Assembly (NCBI RefSeq): GCF_004349265.1
Contig: NZ_SMFL01000001.1
Coordinates: forward strand, 1 to 64,000
Source of the DNA: Dyadobacter psychrotolerans
Lineage (GTDB): Bacteria > Bacteroidota > Bacteroidia > Cytophagales > Spirosomataceae
Direction of reading: 5' to 3'
Length of the DNA: 64,000 nt
Made by a program: the position numbers and the translations under genes. Shown one piece after another: positions 28,244 through 36,986 of this stretch. The notes beneath the pieces were generated by a model. It was not told the origin of the DNA. It saw only the letters and a program-made list of their open reading frames with translations, and did not search any database. How positions within the stretch are numbered: the stretch's first letter is position 1; each line of letters starts with the position of its first letter.

Positions 28244-28642
28244 ATGAAAGATACATTTAACGTATTTGCCTACTCCCACAAAATGAAGATTGTAGGTATC
28301 TTGTTAATATTGTGGGGAATATACTCTTTCTCCTCCAAATATTGGCAGTTTCATTTAGTTGACCTTAATTTACTTACTGGCCTTTTCTGCTGGGGACTTG
28401 TTTTCATTTTTTTCTCTAAGGAAAAAACCGACGATGAACGCATTCATCAGGTGAAGTTTCAGGCGCTGACTTGGGCAGTACCGGCAGGATTATCAATTAC
28501 TCATCTGATTAATTACTTCCTGCTTAGTAAGCCTGAACCTGATTCTGAGAAACTTATTGAATCCATTCCTGCTTATCATTCGCTTGTTATTATCTTGCTA
28601 CTCGCGTTAGGATTGTTTCATTACCTAAAATATAAAAATTAA
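28244..28642 (+). CDS. Four-helix membrane protein paired with an HTH regulator
   Basis: 132 residues with four hydrophobic segments: about 15-31 (IVGILLILWGIYSF), 44-64, 80-100 and 110-128. A short polar loop EKTDDERIHQVKFQ sits between helices 2 and 3. I do not recognise the family beyond small membrane proteins often encoded next to YozG-type regulators in Bacteroidota and Firmicutes. The HTH gene begins 6 nt downstream on the same strand. Intact in a stretch otherwise full of broken genes. Confidence 0.65.
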   Translation: MKDTFNVFAYSHKMKIVGILLILWGIYSFSSKYWQFHLVDLNLLTGLFCWGLVFIFFSKEKTDDERIHQVKFQALTWAVPAGLSITHLINYFLLSKPEPDSEKLIESIPAYHSLVIILLLALGLFHYLKYKN

Positions 28643-28648
28643 CGGTTA

Positions 28649-28852
28649 ATGAAAAACCTGATTAAAGTGGAGCGGGCTCGCAATAACATTACCCAGGCAG
28701 AGCTTGCAGATAAGGTAAAGGTGTCACGGCAAACAATAAACTCTATTGAAACTGGTAGATTTATTCCATCCGCTTTGCTTGCGTTTAAAATTGCAAATGT
28801 ATTGCACAGAACCGCTGACGAAGTGTTTCAATTAGAAGATTCTGACTGGTAA
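28649..28852 (+). CDS. Small XRE/Cro-type HTH regulator (YozG-like)
   Basis: 67 residues, all one helix-turn-helix domain: IKVERARNNITQAELADKVKVSRQTINSIETGRFIPSALLAFKIANVL, with the recognition helix VSRQTINSIE, and the ending TADEVFQLED. This short form is typical of YozG-like regulators that control their own operon with an adjacent membrane protein. It follows the four-helix protein by 6 nt, so the pair is probably co-transcribed and autoregulated; the signal is unknown. Confidence 0.88.
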   Translation: MKNLIKVERARNNITQAELADKVKVSRQTINSIETGRFIPSALLAFKIANVLHRTADEVFQLEDSDW

Positions 28853-29182
28853 ATTGCACTTGGTAGTGTGCCCTCATTAAGGCTTTGAACTTGCAGTACG
28901 TAACTGTTATGTGATATAATCATCACATGGCTGAGCCTAAACTTACTCCTCCCGCCACGAGGTTCTAGCCCATTTTGTAACGAAAATCTCAGTTACATTC
29001 ACGAATTTAACAACGCGGGTTTTATCGGATGGATACATCTATTTTACATCACTCTGGCAGTCCAATAGAATTTATTGTGCTTTGAAAGACAATTTTCTGA
29101 CCGACCTCTATCATAGTTGTGGGACCTGATGACAAATTTTGGCTCGGAAATAATAGAGTCGGGAAATTGCCTGTAAGATTTA
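28853..29182. other. Intergenic region, no gene seen
   Basis: About 330 bases with no recognisable coding sequence or RNA on either strand, between the HTH gene and the broken response regulator. Confidence 0.4.
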
Positions 29183-29552
29183 TTATACGGAAAAAGAGGT
29201 GGACAGAGATATCGAACAGGTTAACCGAATCCCAATTGTTCCCACAATGTCCGTCTTTATGAGCTGCGGATCGGCAGATGTTGATAACATCACCGCAGGA
29301 ATGTGTTTAATTCGATCACTGCTTCTGATTGCAGCCAGTGCCTCCAGACCGGTTACCTTTGGTACATTCATATCAAGTATGACTACAACTTCGAAAAAGT
29401 GTCCAGCTTCTACTTCTACCAGATCCAACAGGTCACTCCCGTCAGAGGCTTCAACTACCTGGATATTCACATTTATAACTTCAATGGCTTTACGGATAAA
29501 TAAACGATCGTCCTCGTTGTTCTGCCAGGTAAATAATTCTTGATTTTTTCAA
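29183..29552 (-). pseudogene. Decayed single-domain response regulator
   Basis: From a TTG at 29552 the frame reads KKSRIIYLAE and then shifts by one base to NEDDRLFIRKAIEVINVNIQVVEASDG, the acidic pocket and first helix of a receiver domain. It continues VVVILDMNVPKVTGLEALAAI (phospho-acceptor Asp present) and HIPAVMLSTSADPQLIK (switch residue), then a further frameshift destroys the final GANS...KP segment with the conserved lysine. Two lesions at the two ends make an active regulator unlikely. Confidence 0.7.
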
Positions 29553-29860
29553 TTTACCTGTTTCAGGAGATTAATACACCTATTAATGGCATTGTTGCCG
29601 GAATGCAAAGTAAGTATATTATTTCTGAACGAGTAATTCGGTTAAATTAACATTGAAATTGAATATGATTTTAATATGCCGTAATTGTCACCCGGACGTG
29701 GGTTTAAGTTATTGCCATTTTGCAGAAATTACAACGAGTATTCTTGAATGTTACACCAAGAGTCTTCTGTTCTAAAATCACCTGATCAAGCAATGTCCAA
29801 GCTAAATACTCTGAATAAGGTAAACAATCAATACAACAATAATTAATAAAATTGCGCCTG
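29553..29860. other. Intergenic region, no gene seen
   Basis: About 310 AT-rich bases without recognisable content. Confidence 0.4.
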
Positions 29861-30190
29861 TTAAATACTGGTCAAAACTGTGGATGGCCTGTATGTGTTG
29901 TTTTTAAGCTGCTCTTCTGTTTTTCGATACTGCCAGTAAGATAGCATTATAGCCAAAACGCCGAACGCGACCAGTAAAATCCCGATTATTGCAGAATAAC
30001 CATGCGAAGGGGTTTTGATATTTGTACCGAATGCCAGACCGATTTGCTTAACGAACAATGAGAAATTGACGACTACAAACCCAAATGCCATAATCCCGAT
30101 TCCGGTCCGCACCCATGCAAGATATGTCCTCTCGTTTGCGAGATGTTCATTTGGTTTATAGGTCGAACTGCCGTTGTTATTAAGCTCCAT
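29861..30190 (-). CDS. DUF202 (YidH-like) membrane protein
   Basis: 109 residues with the DUF202 signature HLANERTYLAWVRTGIGIMAFGFVV (about residues 16-41) followed by a second helix around 66-88 (SAIIGILLVAFGVLAIMLSYWQYRKTEEQL). Members are small inner-membrane proteins of unknown function, frequently grouped with copper-binding DUF326 and other stress genes, as is the case here with the DUF326 relic about 200 bases upstream. The gene appears intact and monocistronic. Confidence 0.88.
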   Translation of the reverse strand: MELNNNGSSTYKPNEHLANERTYLAWVRTGIGIMAFGFVVVNFSLFVKQIGLAFGTNIKTPSHGYSAIIGILLVAFGVLAIMLSYWQYRKTEEQLKNNTYRPSTVLTSI

Positions 30191-30372
30191 ATAGCGAAAC
30201 CGAAAATTTATCTAATCATTATTATTGTGGCCAAAACAATTATATACTAAACCATTAAACCCAGTTGTCTAAACAAATATCTAGAAGCGCATCAATTGCG
30301 AAAGTTTCACACGATAAAAAGACTGTAAACAAAAAACCGTTACACCTTGAAAGCGCTGAAATAGCAGCGCGG

Positions 30373-30500
30373 TTAAGCAGCGATCTTACGGCATTCTTCT
30401 GCACAATATTTACAAGCACTTGGGCACTGCTGACAATGTACCGATTCGTGCATTCCATATTCATTTGCCAAAGCTACATCAATATCAGCACTGTTAATAC
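30373..30500 (-). pseudogene. C-terminal relic of a four-helix-bundle copper-binding protein (DUF326)
   Basis: The minus-strand frame ending at TAA 30373-30375 reads GMHESVHCQQCPSACKYCAEECRKIAA, matching the cysteine-rich last repeat (HCxxCAxACRxCAEECRKMA) of DUF326 cysteine-rich copper-storage-like proteins. Upstream of about residue 30 the similarity ends abruptly near the end of htrA, so only about one helix pair remains. The overlapping longer frames in other phases have no family match. Confidence 0.7.
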
Positions 30501-30516
30501 TTAACGAAACTACATG

Positions 30517-31998
30517 CTACGTACCCATGGAAAAATCAAATACTACTTTGGAACCATCCGGAGCTATTGCAAAAATCCTGATCATTCCGCTTTGCGCGGA
30601 CAATAGTGCTGAGTCAATATCTTTGGGACTGATAATAGACTGCCCGTTTATGAACGCGATTACGGTTCCCGCCGGGATTCCGATCTTGTCAAAAAAACCT
30701 CCCTTACGGACATTAGTCACCTCCACACCGCCTTTCAGGCTGAAACGTTGTTTAACTTCATTGGAAAGTGGGGCAAAAGTGGCACCCAGCTTACTATGTA
30801 TTTCCTGCAAAGGTTGATTGGCTTTGGCAACAGGATTGGAGACCCCTTCCCCTTTTAAAGTAACGGATAAACTTCCTGTTTCATTATTTCGAAGATAATT
30901 GAGCTTTATATTATCACCAGGTTTGTGCCTTGCTATGCGTTCGGAAAATTCAGTTGATGAATTCAGTTCAATACCATCAATTCGCTGAATAATATCACCT
31001 TCCCGCAAACCTGCGACTGCGGCAGCACTTGCAGGTTGCACGCCGGTAATGTAAACTCCTTTTATATTTGCTGGATTGAGCCCCTTCTGAATCATATATT
31101 GGTCCTCAGTAGACGGCGCAGGAAACGATACACCAAGTACGCCCCGCTTCACTGTGCCATATGTTCTTAAATCGTCCAGGATTTTCCTGGCCAGATTAAC
31201 CGGTATGGCAAAAGCATAACCTGCATAACTTCCCGTCTGAGATGCAATAGCGGAGTTAATACCAATAAGTTCGCCGTTTGTATTTACAAGTGCACCACCA
31301 CTGTTCCCTGGATTAATGGCTGCATCTGTCTGTATAAAAGATTCGATTGCGCTACTGCCGATGGGCTGTTCGTTATCTGCAGAATTATCCCTCGCCGATC
31401 GGCTAATTATTCCAATACTCCTAGCTTTGGCACTAACAATTCCTGCCGTAACCGTAGTATTCAGTGAAAGAGGGAAGCCAACGGCCAATACCCACTCTCC
31501 TACCTGCAGGGCATCGGAATCTCCAAATTTAATTGTCGGCAGATTGTGCCCTTCAACTTTGATCAAAGCAAGATCGGTATTTGGATCACGGCCAACAAGT
31601 TTTGCTTTGTACGTGCGTTTATCCGGCAGGGTAACGTCAATTTGGGCAGCCTTCTCAACTACATGATTATTGGTTGCAATGTATCCATCTTCGCTTATAA
31701 TTACACCCGAACCGGATGCACCATAATCCGCGGAGGAATTAAAGCGGATTTTTATATGGACTACCGCCGGCATTGCAGCTTTTGCAGCGGAAACAAAACT
31801 TACCGCTCCCGCTGGCTGATTTATTCTCAAAGTATCAGTATGAGCTGAGAAATTTTGCCAAATCAAATTACTATGGCTTACATCAATATCCATACTTTCC
31901 AAACCACTAGAGAAACTCTGTTGTGTTACAAAAAGAAACAAATAAATGAGCCCGGTATATTGTTTTATGTTCGACATTTTTTGCATTACTAGATACAT
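30517..31998 (-). CDS. Periplasmic serine protease, HtrA/Deg family
   Basis: 493 residues counted from the first ATG; the ATG at residue 8 (MSNIKQY, 31977) gives a better signal peptide (LIYLFLFVTQQSFSSG). The trypsin-like domain has the catalytic triad H112 (TNNHVVEKA), D142 (DPNTDLALIKV) and S233 (INPGNSGGAL). Two PDZ domains follow (about 275-375 with VQPASAAAVAGLREGDIIQRIDG, and about 395-485 with GGFFDKIGIPAGTVIAFINGQ). It degrades or refolds misfolded envelope proteins. A lipoprotein gene lies 53 nt upstream on the same strand, so they may be co-transcribed. Confidence 0.93.
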   Translation of the reverse strand: MYLVMQKMSNIKQYTGLIYLFLFVTQQSFSSGLESMDIDVSHSNLIWQNFSAHTDTLRINQPAGAVSFVSAAKAAMPAVVHIKIRFNSSADYGASGSGVIISEDGYIATNNHVVEKAAQIDVTLPDKRTYKAKLVGRDPNTDLALIKVEGHNLPTIKFGDSDALQVGEWVLAVGFPLSLNTTVTAGIVSAKARSIGIISRSARDNSADNEQPIGSSAIESFIQTDAAINPGNSGGALVNTNGELIGINSAIASQTGSYAGYAFAIPVNLARKILDDLRTYGTVKRGVLGVSFPAPSTEDQYMIQKGLNPANIKGVYITGVQPASAAAVAGLREGDIIQRIDGIELNSSTEFSERIARHKPGDNIKLNYLRNNETGSLSVTLKGEGVSNPVAKANQPLQEIHSKLGATFAPLSNEVKQRFSLKGGVEVTNVRKGGFFDKIGIPAGTVIAFINGQSIISPKDIDSALLSAQSGMIRIFAIAPDGSKVVFDFSMGT

Positions 31999-32051
31999 TA
32001 TTATGGGAATTCCAACCTACCCAACGTCCTCATGTGCCTAAGAGATGGTTA

Positions 32052-32633
32052 TTAATTCATACTTTCAAGAAGATTTGAACTCTTGGCAAAAAAGTTTTTC
32101 ACAGCATCCTTCTGGTCAAGAGTCAGGATTTTTGGATCAATAGCCATTGCTGCCCTTTTAACTTCTGCCGCCTGGTTTGATAAGCCAGGATATTTTGCCT
32201 TTTGAATATTTTGTAGTGCGCCGGAAAGAATTTCAGCAGAGTTTCTTATTTCGTCCGCATGGGAAGTTTCGAATGGATTTTCAGTTATTTTGTTGGCACT
32301 GGCTTTGGCTTTCTCCAGATCTGCTTTAATATCGTAATCAACTTCACCAGCCATTGCATCAACTGCCGAAGTCAGCTTCAAAAGTGCTTCGTTTGTGTAA
32401 GCATGGTCCAGCGCCATTTTATCTTTATCATTGCTCACAAATGTCACATATTCCTCTACCGTGCTATTGTTCTCTTTTACATCCCCAGCATCTGCCATAC
32501 CTGTTTCTTCCGACTTTTCTTCCTTTTCCTTGTTATTGCAGCTTACTGATGCCGCTAACAGCAATACGATGAATATTCCTGATACACTTTTCACCCACTT
32601 GCAATTTTTGATTTCATTTTTAATACTTCCCAT
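32052..32633 (-). CDS. Uncharacterised lipoprotein upstream of htrA
   Basis: 193 residues. A lipoprotein signal ends at C32 (LLLAASVSC), preceded by a basic region. After an acidic linker (KEKEEKSEETGMADAGD) the mature part is all helical, with repeated helix-forming stretches (LKLTSAVDAMAGEV, LEKAKASANKITENP, LSGALQNIQKAKYPGL, AAMAIDPKILTLDQKDAVKNFF), reminiscent of small four-helix periplasmic proteins. No family was recognised. It precedes htrA by 53 nt in the same direction, so a role in envelope stress is plausible. Confidence 0.7.
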   Translation of the reverse strand: MGSIKNEIKNCKWVKSVSGIFIVLLLAASVSCNNKEKEEKSEETGMADAGDVKENNSTVEEYVTFVSNDKDKMALDHAYTNEALLKLTSAVDAMAGEVDYDIKADLEKAKASANKITENPFETSHADEIRNSAEILSGALQNIQKAKYPGLSNQAAEVKRAAMAIDPKILTLDQKDAVKNFFAKSSNLLESMN

Positions 32634-32694
32634 AAAGATTAGTTTGTTTATAGTTGAAAAAATTAAATAAATATTTACGAGATCAGCTTTTACT

Positions 32695-33123
32695 TCAACG
32701 CGAAGTGCTTAACACTACCTGCGAACCAGGACGCTGAATACCGGAGTCATCTTCAGCCGAAATAAAAAAGCCGGTTGGTTTAAATGAGGTAACCGTAGTG
32801 AGCGAACTTTTTAGTGTCTTTGAGAAAAATCCACTAGAAGTTTTTAATTGACCAATATTTTTAGCTCCGTTTTTCTCTGTTTCGATCCACACGATGTAAA
32901 GCTTTCTTGTTGGCTCGGCAAGTCTGGTTATATTCAAGTCAATTTTCGTAATTGTTATTGCCATCTTGTTTCACCTCTACGGCACACTCTGCCGCCGGAA
33001 CAACCTTCGAGATAAGAAAATTGTATTTCTGCGAATCGCAGATTGTAAAACCACATTCGCGGAAATAAACACTAAGAGGTTCCAAAAAAACTTTGAAAAT
33101 TTGATTTCCTTAAACGATTTCAT
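32695..33123 (-). pseudogene. Decayed paralogue of the 33661-34092 RskA-like protein
   Basis: From ATG 33123 the frame reads MKSFKEIKFSKFFWNLLVFI and then shifts; a second frame gives FLISKVVPAAECAVEVKQDGNNNYE and meets a stop; the third frame (32964-32695) gives DLNITRLAEPTRKLYIVWIETEKNG and GQLKTSSGFFSKTLKSSLTTVTSFKP to the end. Every segment aligns in order with the intact protein encoded divergently at 33661-34092 (for example VPAAEG, VYVVWANTKDNGVRNMGQLKS, FSKALTSSLETVSTFEP). Two frameshifts make it non-functional. The pair probably arose by inverted duplication. Confidence 0.85.
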
Positions 33124-33660
33124 TTTTTCTTTAATGTGAAAGAGTTTAGCCCATAACCGGACCCAAAAATCAAGGAATGGAGCCGATGATTAAATTAGCA
33201 GGATGCCATCCATTCACTTTACAGTTGCGGATAAAAAGCGGCAATTGACCGGTGAATTGTAATATCAATAGTCCATAACCGTGCCAGAAGGTCAAATCAC
33301 ATCAAAATAAAATTTCGGCAGGAAAGTAAACGACAAACAGGATATGGCAAATAGTGCTTTCTTCACCCAAAATCAATATTATCCTCGCCATTCCAACTGA
33401 AGACGTATAGGTATGACATAGGTCTTATTTATTGGCAAATGTTGGATTGGTCAGTAATATCCCCGAAAACAAATCTGATAATCTAATATACCCAATCAAA
33501 ATAACAGGAGATGTTTTCCAACTTCGGATTTTTAAGTAATAAAAAACAATTCACACTCTAAAATAGATTAAATCTCCTCTTTCCCGGGTAAATGAATTAA
33601 TCATTTGCTGGCATGATTATAACAATGCTAATCCTTTTACATTATACAAATTCTTGCCAA
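33124..33660. other. Divergent intergenic region between RskA-like paralogues
   Basis: 537 bases, AT-rich, with no recognisable gene. An upstream ATG at 33613 is in frame with the intact lipoprotein gene but would place 16 non-signal residues before its signal peptide. Confidence 0.4.
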
Positions 33661-34092
33661 ATGAAGCTCAAATCCATATTTCGACCAAATATCTTCCATG
33701 TTATATTTTCGCTCGCAATCCTATTTTTACTATCCTCCTGTTCAAAAAAATTAAGCTTTTCTACTTCTTCGATTGTTCCCGCAGCAGAAGGATACGTAAA
33801 GATCAAAAAGGATAAAAATGAAAACTATGCAGTTAAACTTAATGTTCGCCACCTTTCGCCTCCCGACAGACTTGTAGAGTCTAAGAATGTATACGTAGTA
33901 TGGGCAAACACAAAGGACAACGGGGTTCGTAATATGGGACAATTAAAAAGCGGTCACGGCCTTTTCTCAAAGGCCCTGACAAGTAGCTTAGAAACCGTAA
34001 GTACCTTCGAGCCGGTAAATTTTTTCATAACCGCAGAAAAGGAAGCAAGTATTCAGTATCCGGAGGGACAGGTTGTATTGACAACAAAATAG
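33661..34092 (+). CDS. Lipoprotein with an RskA-C-terminal-like domain
   Basis: 143 residues from the ATG at 33661, chosen because it yields a clean lipoprotein signal (IFHVIFSLAILFLLSSC, lipidated C27). The mature domain reads YVKIKKDKNENYAVKLNVRHL, VYVVWANTKDNGVRNMGQLKSG, LETVSTFEPVNFFITAEKE and YPEGQVVLTTK. The order YVVW...GQL...FFITAE...P.GQVVL resembles the extracytoplasmic domain of RskA-type anti-sigma factors, but the membrane helix and the cytoplasmic anti-sigma part are absent. I infer a free-standing sensor or structural domain on the envelope. It sits 21 nt before the PRC-barrel gene on the same strand. Confidence 0.65.
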   Translation: MKLKSIFRPNIFHVIFSLAILFLLSSCSKKLSFSTSSIVPAAEGYVKIKKDKNENYAVKLNVRHLSPPDRLVESKNVYVVWANTKDNGVRNMGQLKSGHGLFSKALTSSLETVSTFEPVNFFITAEKEASIQYPEGQVVLTTK

Positions 34093-34113
34093 TTTTACAA
34101 AACCATTCTATCA

Positions 34114-34857
34114 ATGATAAGAAGTCTTAAAAGCATGTCATTGTTCTCTCTGGGAGCAACAGATGGAGAAATTGGCAAAGTAAAAGAACTTTATCTGGAC
34201 GATGAGTCATGGGTCATTCGCTATTGGGTGGTTGATACAGGGGACTGGCTACCGAAAAATAAGGTTCTCATAGCCATACAGTCTTTATTAAAACCCGATT
34301 GGGAAAATGGTGTATTGGAAACGGATCTCACACTTGATCAGATCAGAAGCAGCCCTGATATTGATACGGACAAACCTGTATCCCGCCAGGAAGAAATGAA
34401 ATTATACAATCATTTTCCATGGCGAATATACTGGGGTCCGGGCGTGGGTTCAAAAGGCAGTTTTATTCCATTGACTGAATCTGTCAAAGCAGCCTTAGCA
34501 GAGGATGCGCAAAATCGCAGCAATTCCAACGATCCTCATTTAAGAAGTTCTGATAAACTGATAGGCTATGATATTCAGACAACAGATGGACAGTTCGGGC
34601 ATTTGGCAGATTTAATAATTGAAACTGATACCTGGGAAGTTACCAGTCTGGTGATAGAAACAGGGAGTTGGTTGTCTTCAAAAAAAATCCTGTTGCCTGT
34701 AAGTGCAGTCAATGAGATTAACTGGTCCGCATCGAATTTAAGCATCAGCCTTTGTATGGAAGATATTAAAAATAGTGAGACATATAACCCGGAGGCACCG
34801 GTAAATCCGATAGAGGATGGCAGCTTTTTGGATTATTACGGTCAGAGTGTTTCATAA
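34114..34857 (+). CDS. Protein with two PRC-barrel domains
   Basis: 247 residues. Two copies of the PRC-barrel signature are seen: residues 11-75 (SLGATDGEIGKVKELYLDDESWVIRYWVVDTGDWL...KVLIA) and about 148-215 (DIQTTDGQFGHLADLIIETDTWEVTSLVIETGSWLSSKKILLPVSAV). They are joined by a linker containing a WRIYWGPGV stretch. PRC-barrels occur in photosynthetic reaction centre H subunits and RimM and often in stress clusters of soil bacteria, where their role is not established. No signal peptide, so cytosolic. It follows the RskA-like lipoprotein gene and precedes a DUF2254 gene by 58 nt, suggesting an operon. Confidence 0.85.
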   Translation: MIRSLKSMSLFSLGATDGEIGKVKELYLDDESWVIRYWVVDTGDWLPKNKVLIAIQSLLKPDWENGVLETDLTLDQIRSSPDIDTDKPVSRQEEMKLYNHFPWRIYWGPGVGSKGSFIPLTESVKAALAEDAQNRSNSNDPHLRSSDKLIGYDIQTTDGQFGHLADLIIETDTWEVTSLVIETGSWLSSKKILLPVSAVNEINWSASNLSISLCMEDIKNSETYNPEAPVNPIEDGSFLDYYGQSVS

Positions 34858-34915
34858 ATTATATTTATAAATTTCGCTTTAATCTCTAATACGATCCTAC
34901 CAAGAACAATATAAT

Positions 34916-36136
34916 GTGAACAATTTCCTACAAAGAAAATACCAAAAAACAGTAGACAGCATAGCCTTTTACCCTGCAATTATCGCAATCGGATTTCTTG
35001 CACTGTGTGGGTTAATGATCACTGTTGATTACTCTGAGCAAGGAAAACTCATCAAAAGCCAGCTTCATTGGCTCCGACTTAAAGACGCTTCTACCGCACG
35101 AAGTATCATTTCGGCGGTGGCATCCGGCATAATATCACTTACCGTTTTCAGCTTTTCTATGGTAATGATTGTGCTTAACCAGGCGGCATCACAAATGAGT
35201 AACCGGGTCTTAGGCCAGTTGATCGGCAATAAGTTTCAGCAGATTGTCCTGGGAATCTATATCGGTACAATTATATATGCTTTTTTTCTTCTTAGTACCA
35301 TAAGGGACATCGACTCAGGGATTTACATTCCCGCTCTGAGTACCTACCTCCTCATATTCTTGACAATATTCGATATATTTCTTTTTATTTATTTTCTTCA
35401 TTACATCACACAATCAGTGAAATATGAAGTGGTTATTCAGCGGATATTTGATGATACGCTAGACTCGCTTAAGAAAGCATGCCCGAATCAAAATCCATAT
35501 TCCGTATCTTTGAAGCTTTCCACGCCCTACACAATTAAGGCTGCCAAGTCTGGTATATTTGAAGGAATTGAAAAAACTGCATTAAAATCTCTTTGCATTG
35601 AACATGCATTTCAGGCAGCCTTACTCGTTACCCCGGGAACATTTATTTTAACAGGTACGCCCGTAATTGCGACAAATAAAAACCTGCCTGAAGAGCTGCA
35701 AACCAAGCTTCTTGACCTGGTTATAATTCCGCTGACAGAAACTATCAATGGAAATTTTTTTTATGGTTTTAATCAATTGAGAGAAATTGCATTAAAGGCT
35801 CTCAGTCCTGGAATTAATGACCCCGGCACTGCCATCATCAGTTTGCGGGCCCTATCTTCTCTCATTATGTATAGGGCGAGTCATTTTCCTGAAAATACCG
35901 TACTAAATGACCAGGGTTCTATTCTAATTATTTTACCAGAAATCAGCTTTGAAAGAATCGCTGCTGAAAGCATCAATCCAATCTGGGATTATGGCAAAAA
36001 TGACAGGTTAATCTGTAAGGAGTTTTACCTGATTTGTTCACAGCTAAAAACATTAACTGCAGGCACAGTCTTCGATCAGATATTAAATGAAATATCCGTG
36101 AAGCGGTTATTATTCAGCCCTGCATCCGGGCAATAA
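34916..36136 (+). CDS. DUF2254 integral membrane protein
   Basis: 406 residues, starting at a GTG at 34916. Four N-terminal membrane helices lie at about 19-38, 62-90, 106-130 and 137-165, with the conserved DASTARSIISAVASGIISLTVFSFSMVMIVLNQAASQMSNRVL loop/helix that marks DUF2254. A soluble C-terminal half contains GFNQLREIALKALSPGINDPGTAI, the family's other signature. Function unknown; the architecture resembles a channel or sensor with a cytosolic domain. Neighbours (PRC-barrel, DUF305, ClC) fit an ion or membrane stress context. Confidence 0.9.
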   Translation: MNNFLQRKYQKTVDSIAFYPAIIAIGFLALCGLMITVDYSEQGKLIKSQLHWLRLKDASTARSIISAVASGIISLTVFSFSMVMIVLNQAASQMSNRVLGQLIGNKFQQIVLGIYIGTIIYAFFLLSTIRDIDSGIYIPALSTYLLIFLTIFDIFLFIYFLHYITQSVKYEVVIQRIFDDTLDSLKKACPNQNPYSVSLKLSTPYTIKAAKSGIFEGIEKTALKSLCIEHAFQAALLVTPGTFILTGTPVIATNKNLPEELQTKLLDLVIIPLTETINGNFFYGFNQLREIALKALSPGINDPGTAIISLRALSSLIMYRASHFPENTVLNDQGSILIILPEISFERIAAESINPIWDYGKNDRLICKEFYLICSQLKTLTAGTVFDQILNEISVKRLLFSPASGQ

Positions 36137-36190
36137 CAGTTTCCGTCTATCATATACCGGCAAATACTAATTCAACTAAAAGTTTGGAAC

Positions 36191-36637
36191 ATGGAAAACA
36201 ATAGCTATTTAAAATTTTTCGGGATGCTGCTCGTGTCCTTTGTTATCATGTACGCGGTCATGTTTTTGAACGTAAATGATGTAGAACATATTTACCTGAG
36301 CATTACCCGCTTATACATGACACTTCTGATGGTTTCACCTATGGCCATTGTTATGCTTTTATTCATGCCAAAAATGTACACAAATAAAAATGCAAACACG
36401 ATGATCTATATTACAAGTGCTACCGTTTTTGTTTTAGCATTTACTTTACTGAGAAACCAGGTCTTTGTCAGCGACAGACAGTATATGAAAGCAATGATTC
36501 CACATCATTCTTCGGCAATTATGACCAGCAGCCGGGCAGACATCAAGGATCCTCAGATAAGAGCACTGGCTGACAGCATTATTAAATCCCAACGTCAAGA
36601 GATAGAGCTTATGAAATCAGCACTTGAAAGGTTATAA
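36191..36637 (+). CDS. DUF305-family membrane protein
   Basis: 148 residues. Three membrane helices (about 8-27, 46-65 and 74-93) are followed by the DUF305 core QYMKAMIPHHSSAIMTSSRADIKDPQIRALADSIIKSQRQEIELMK, with the conserved M-x-P-H-H motif that is thought to bind metal. DUF305 proteins are usually periplasmic and associate with copper handling. Here the domain is shortened at the C-terminus and tethered to the membrane, a form that is common in Bacteroidota. It follows DUF2254 by 54 nt. Confidence 0.87.
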   Translation: MENNSYLKFFGMLLVSFVIMYAVMFLNVNDVEHIYLSITRLYMTLLMVSPMAIVMLLFMPKMYTNKNANTMIYITSATVFVLAFTLLRNQVFVSDRQYMKAMIPHHSSAIMTSSRADIKDPQIRALADSIIKSQRQEIELMKSALERL

Positions 36638-36702
36638 AAAGAGGAATATATTGCACTTCCCATATCACTGAGAAATAGATTCTCAACCCTTAATAAAACC
36701 CT

Positions 36703-36963
36703 ATGACAAAACAAGAAGCTGATCAACTTATAAAAGAAGCAACAACTTTTATAGGAAGTGAAAAGCCAGTTGCCACAGATGGTCAGCTGGGATTTCCCTC
36801 TGTTATCGAAGTCTGTTTATTTGAAAATACACTTCTAGTTGAGGAAAACGGAAATTTTTTCCCAAAGGCGAGAATGATATCCACCCAAACTGGTTTGACC
36901 ATCAGGTTTGAGGATTTAAACGAAACTCTGGAATATCTTCGACATAATCATAATCGTGCATAG
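36703..36963 (+). CDS. Uncharacterised 86-residue protein
   Basis: A short cytosolic-type protein with no signal or membrane segment. The N-terminal helix (TKQEADQLIKEATTFIGS) is followed by beta-strand patterns (FPSVIEVCLFENTLLVEENGNFFPKARMISTQTGLTIRFEDLNETLEYL). I do not recognise the family. It lies on the same strand 65 nt after DUF305 and converges with the ClC gene, so it may be the last gene of the PRC-barrel/DUF2254/DUF305 group. Confidence 0.6.
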   Translation: MTKQEADQLIKEATTFIGSEKPVATDGQLGFPSVIEVCLFENTLLVEENGNFFPKARMISTQTGLTIRFEDLNETLEYLRHNHNRA

Positions 36964-36986
36964 TTATTATGCAAACAAGCTTGTAA

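Noticed and set aside
30265..30504. 79-residue plus-strand frame opposite the DUF326 relic
   Set aside because: The minus strand shows the cysteine-rich DUF326 pattern; the plus frame is a shadow.
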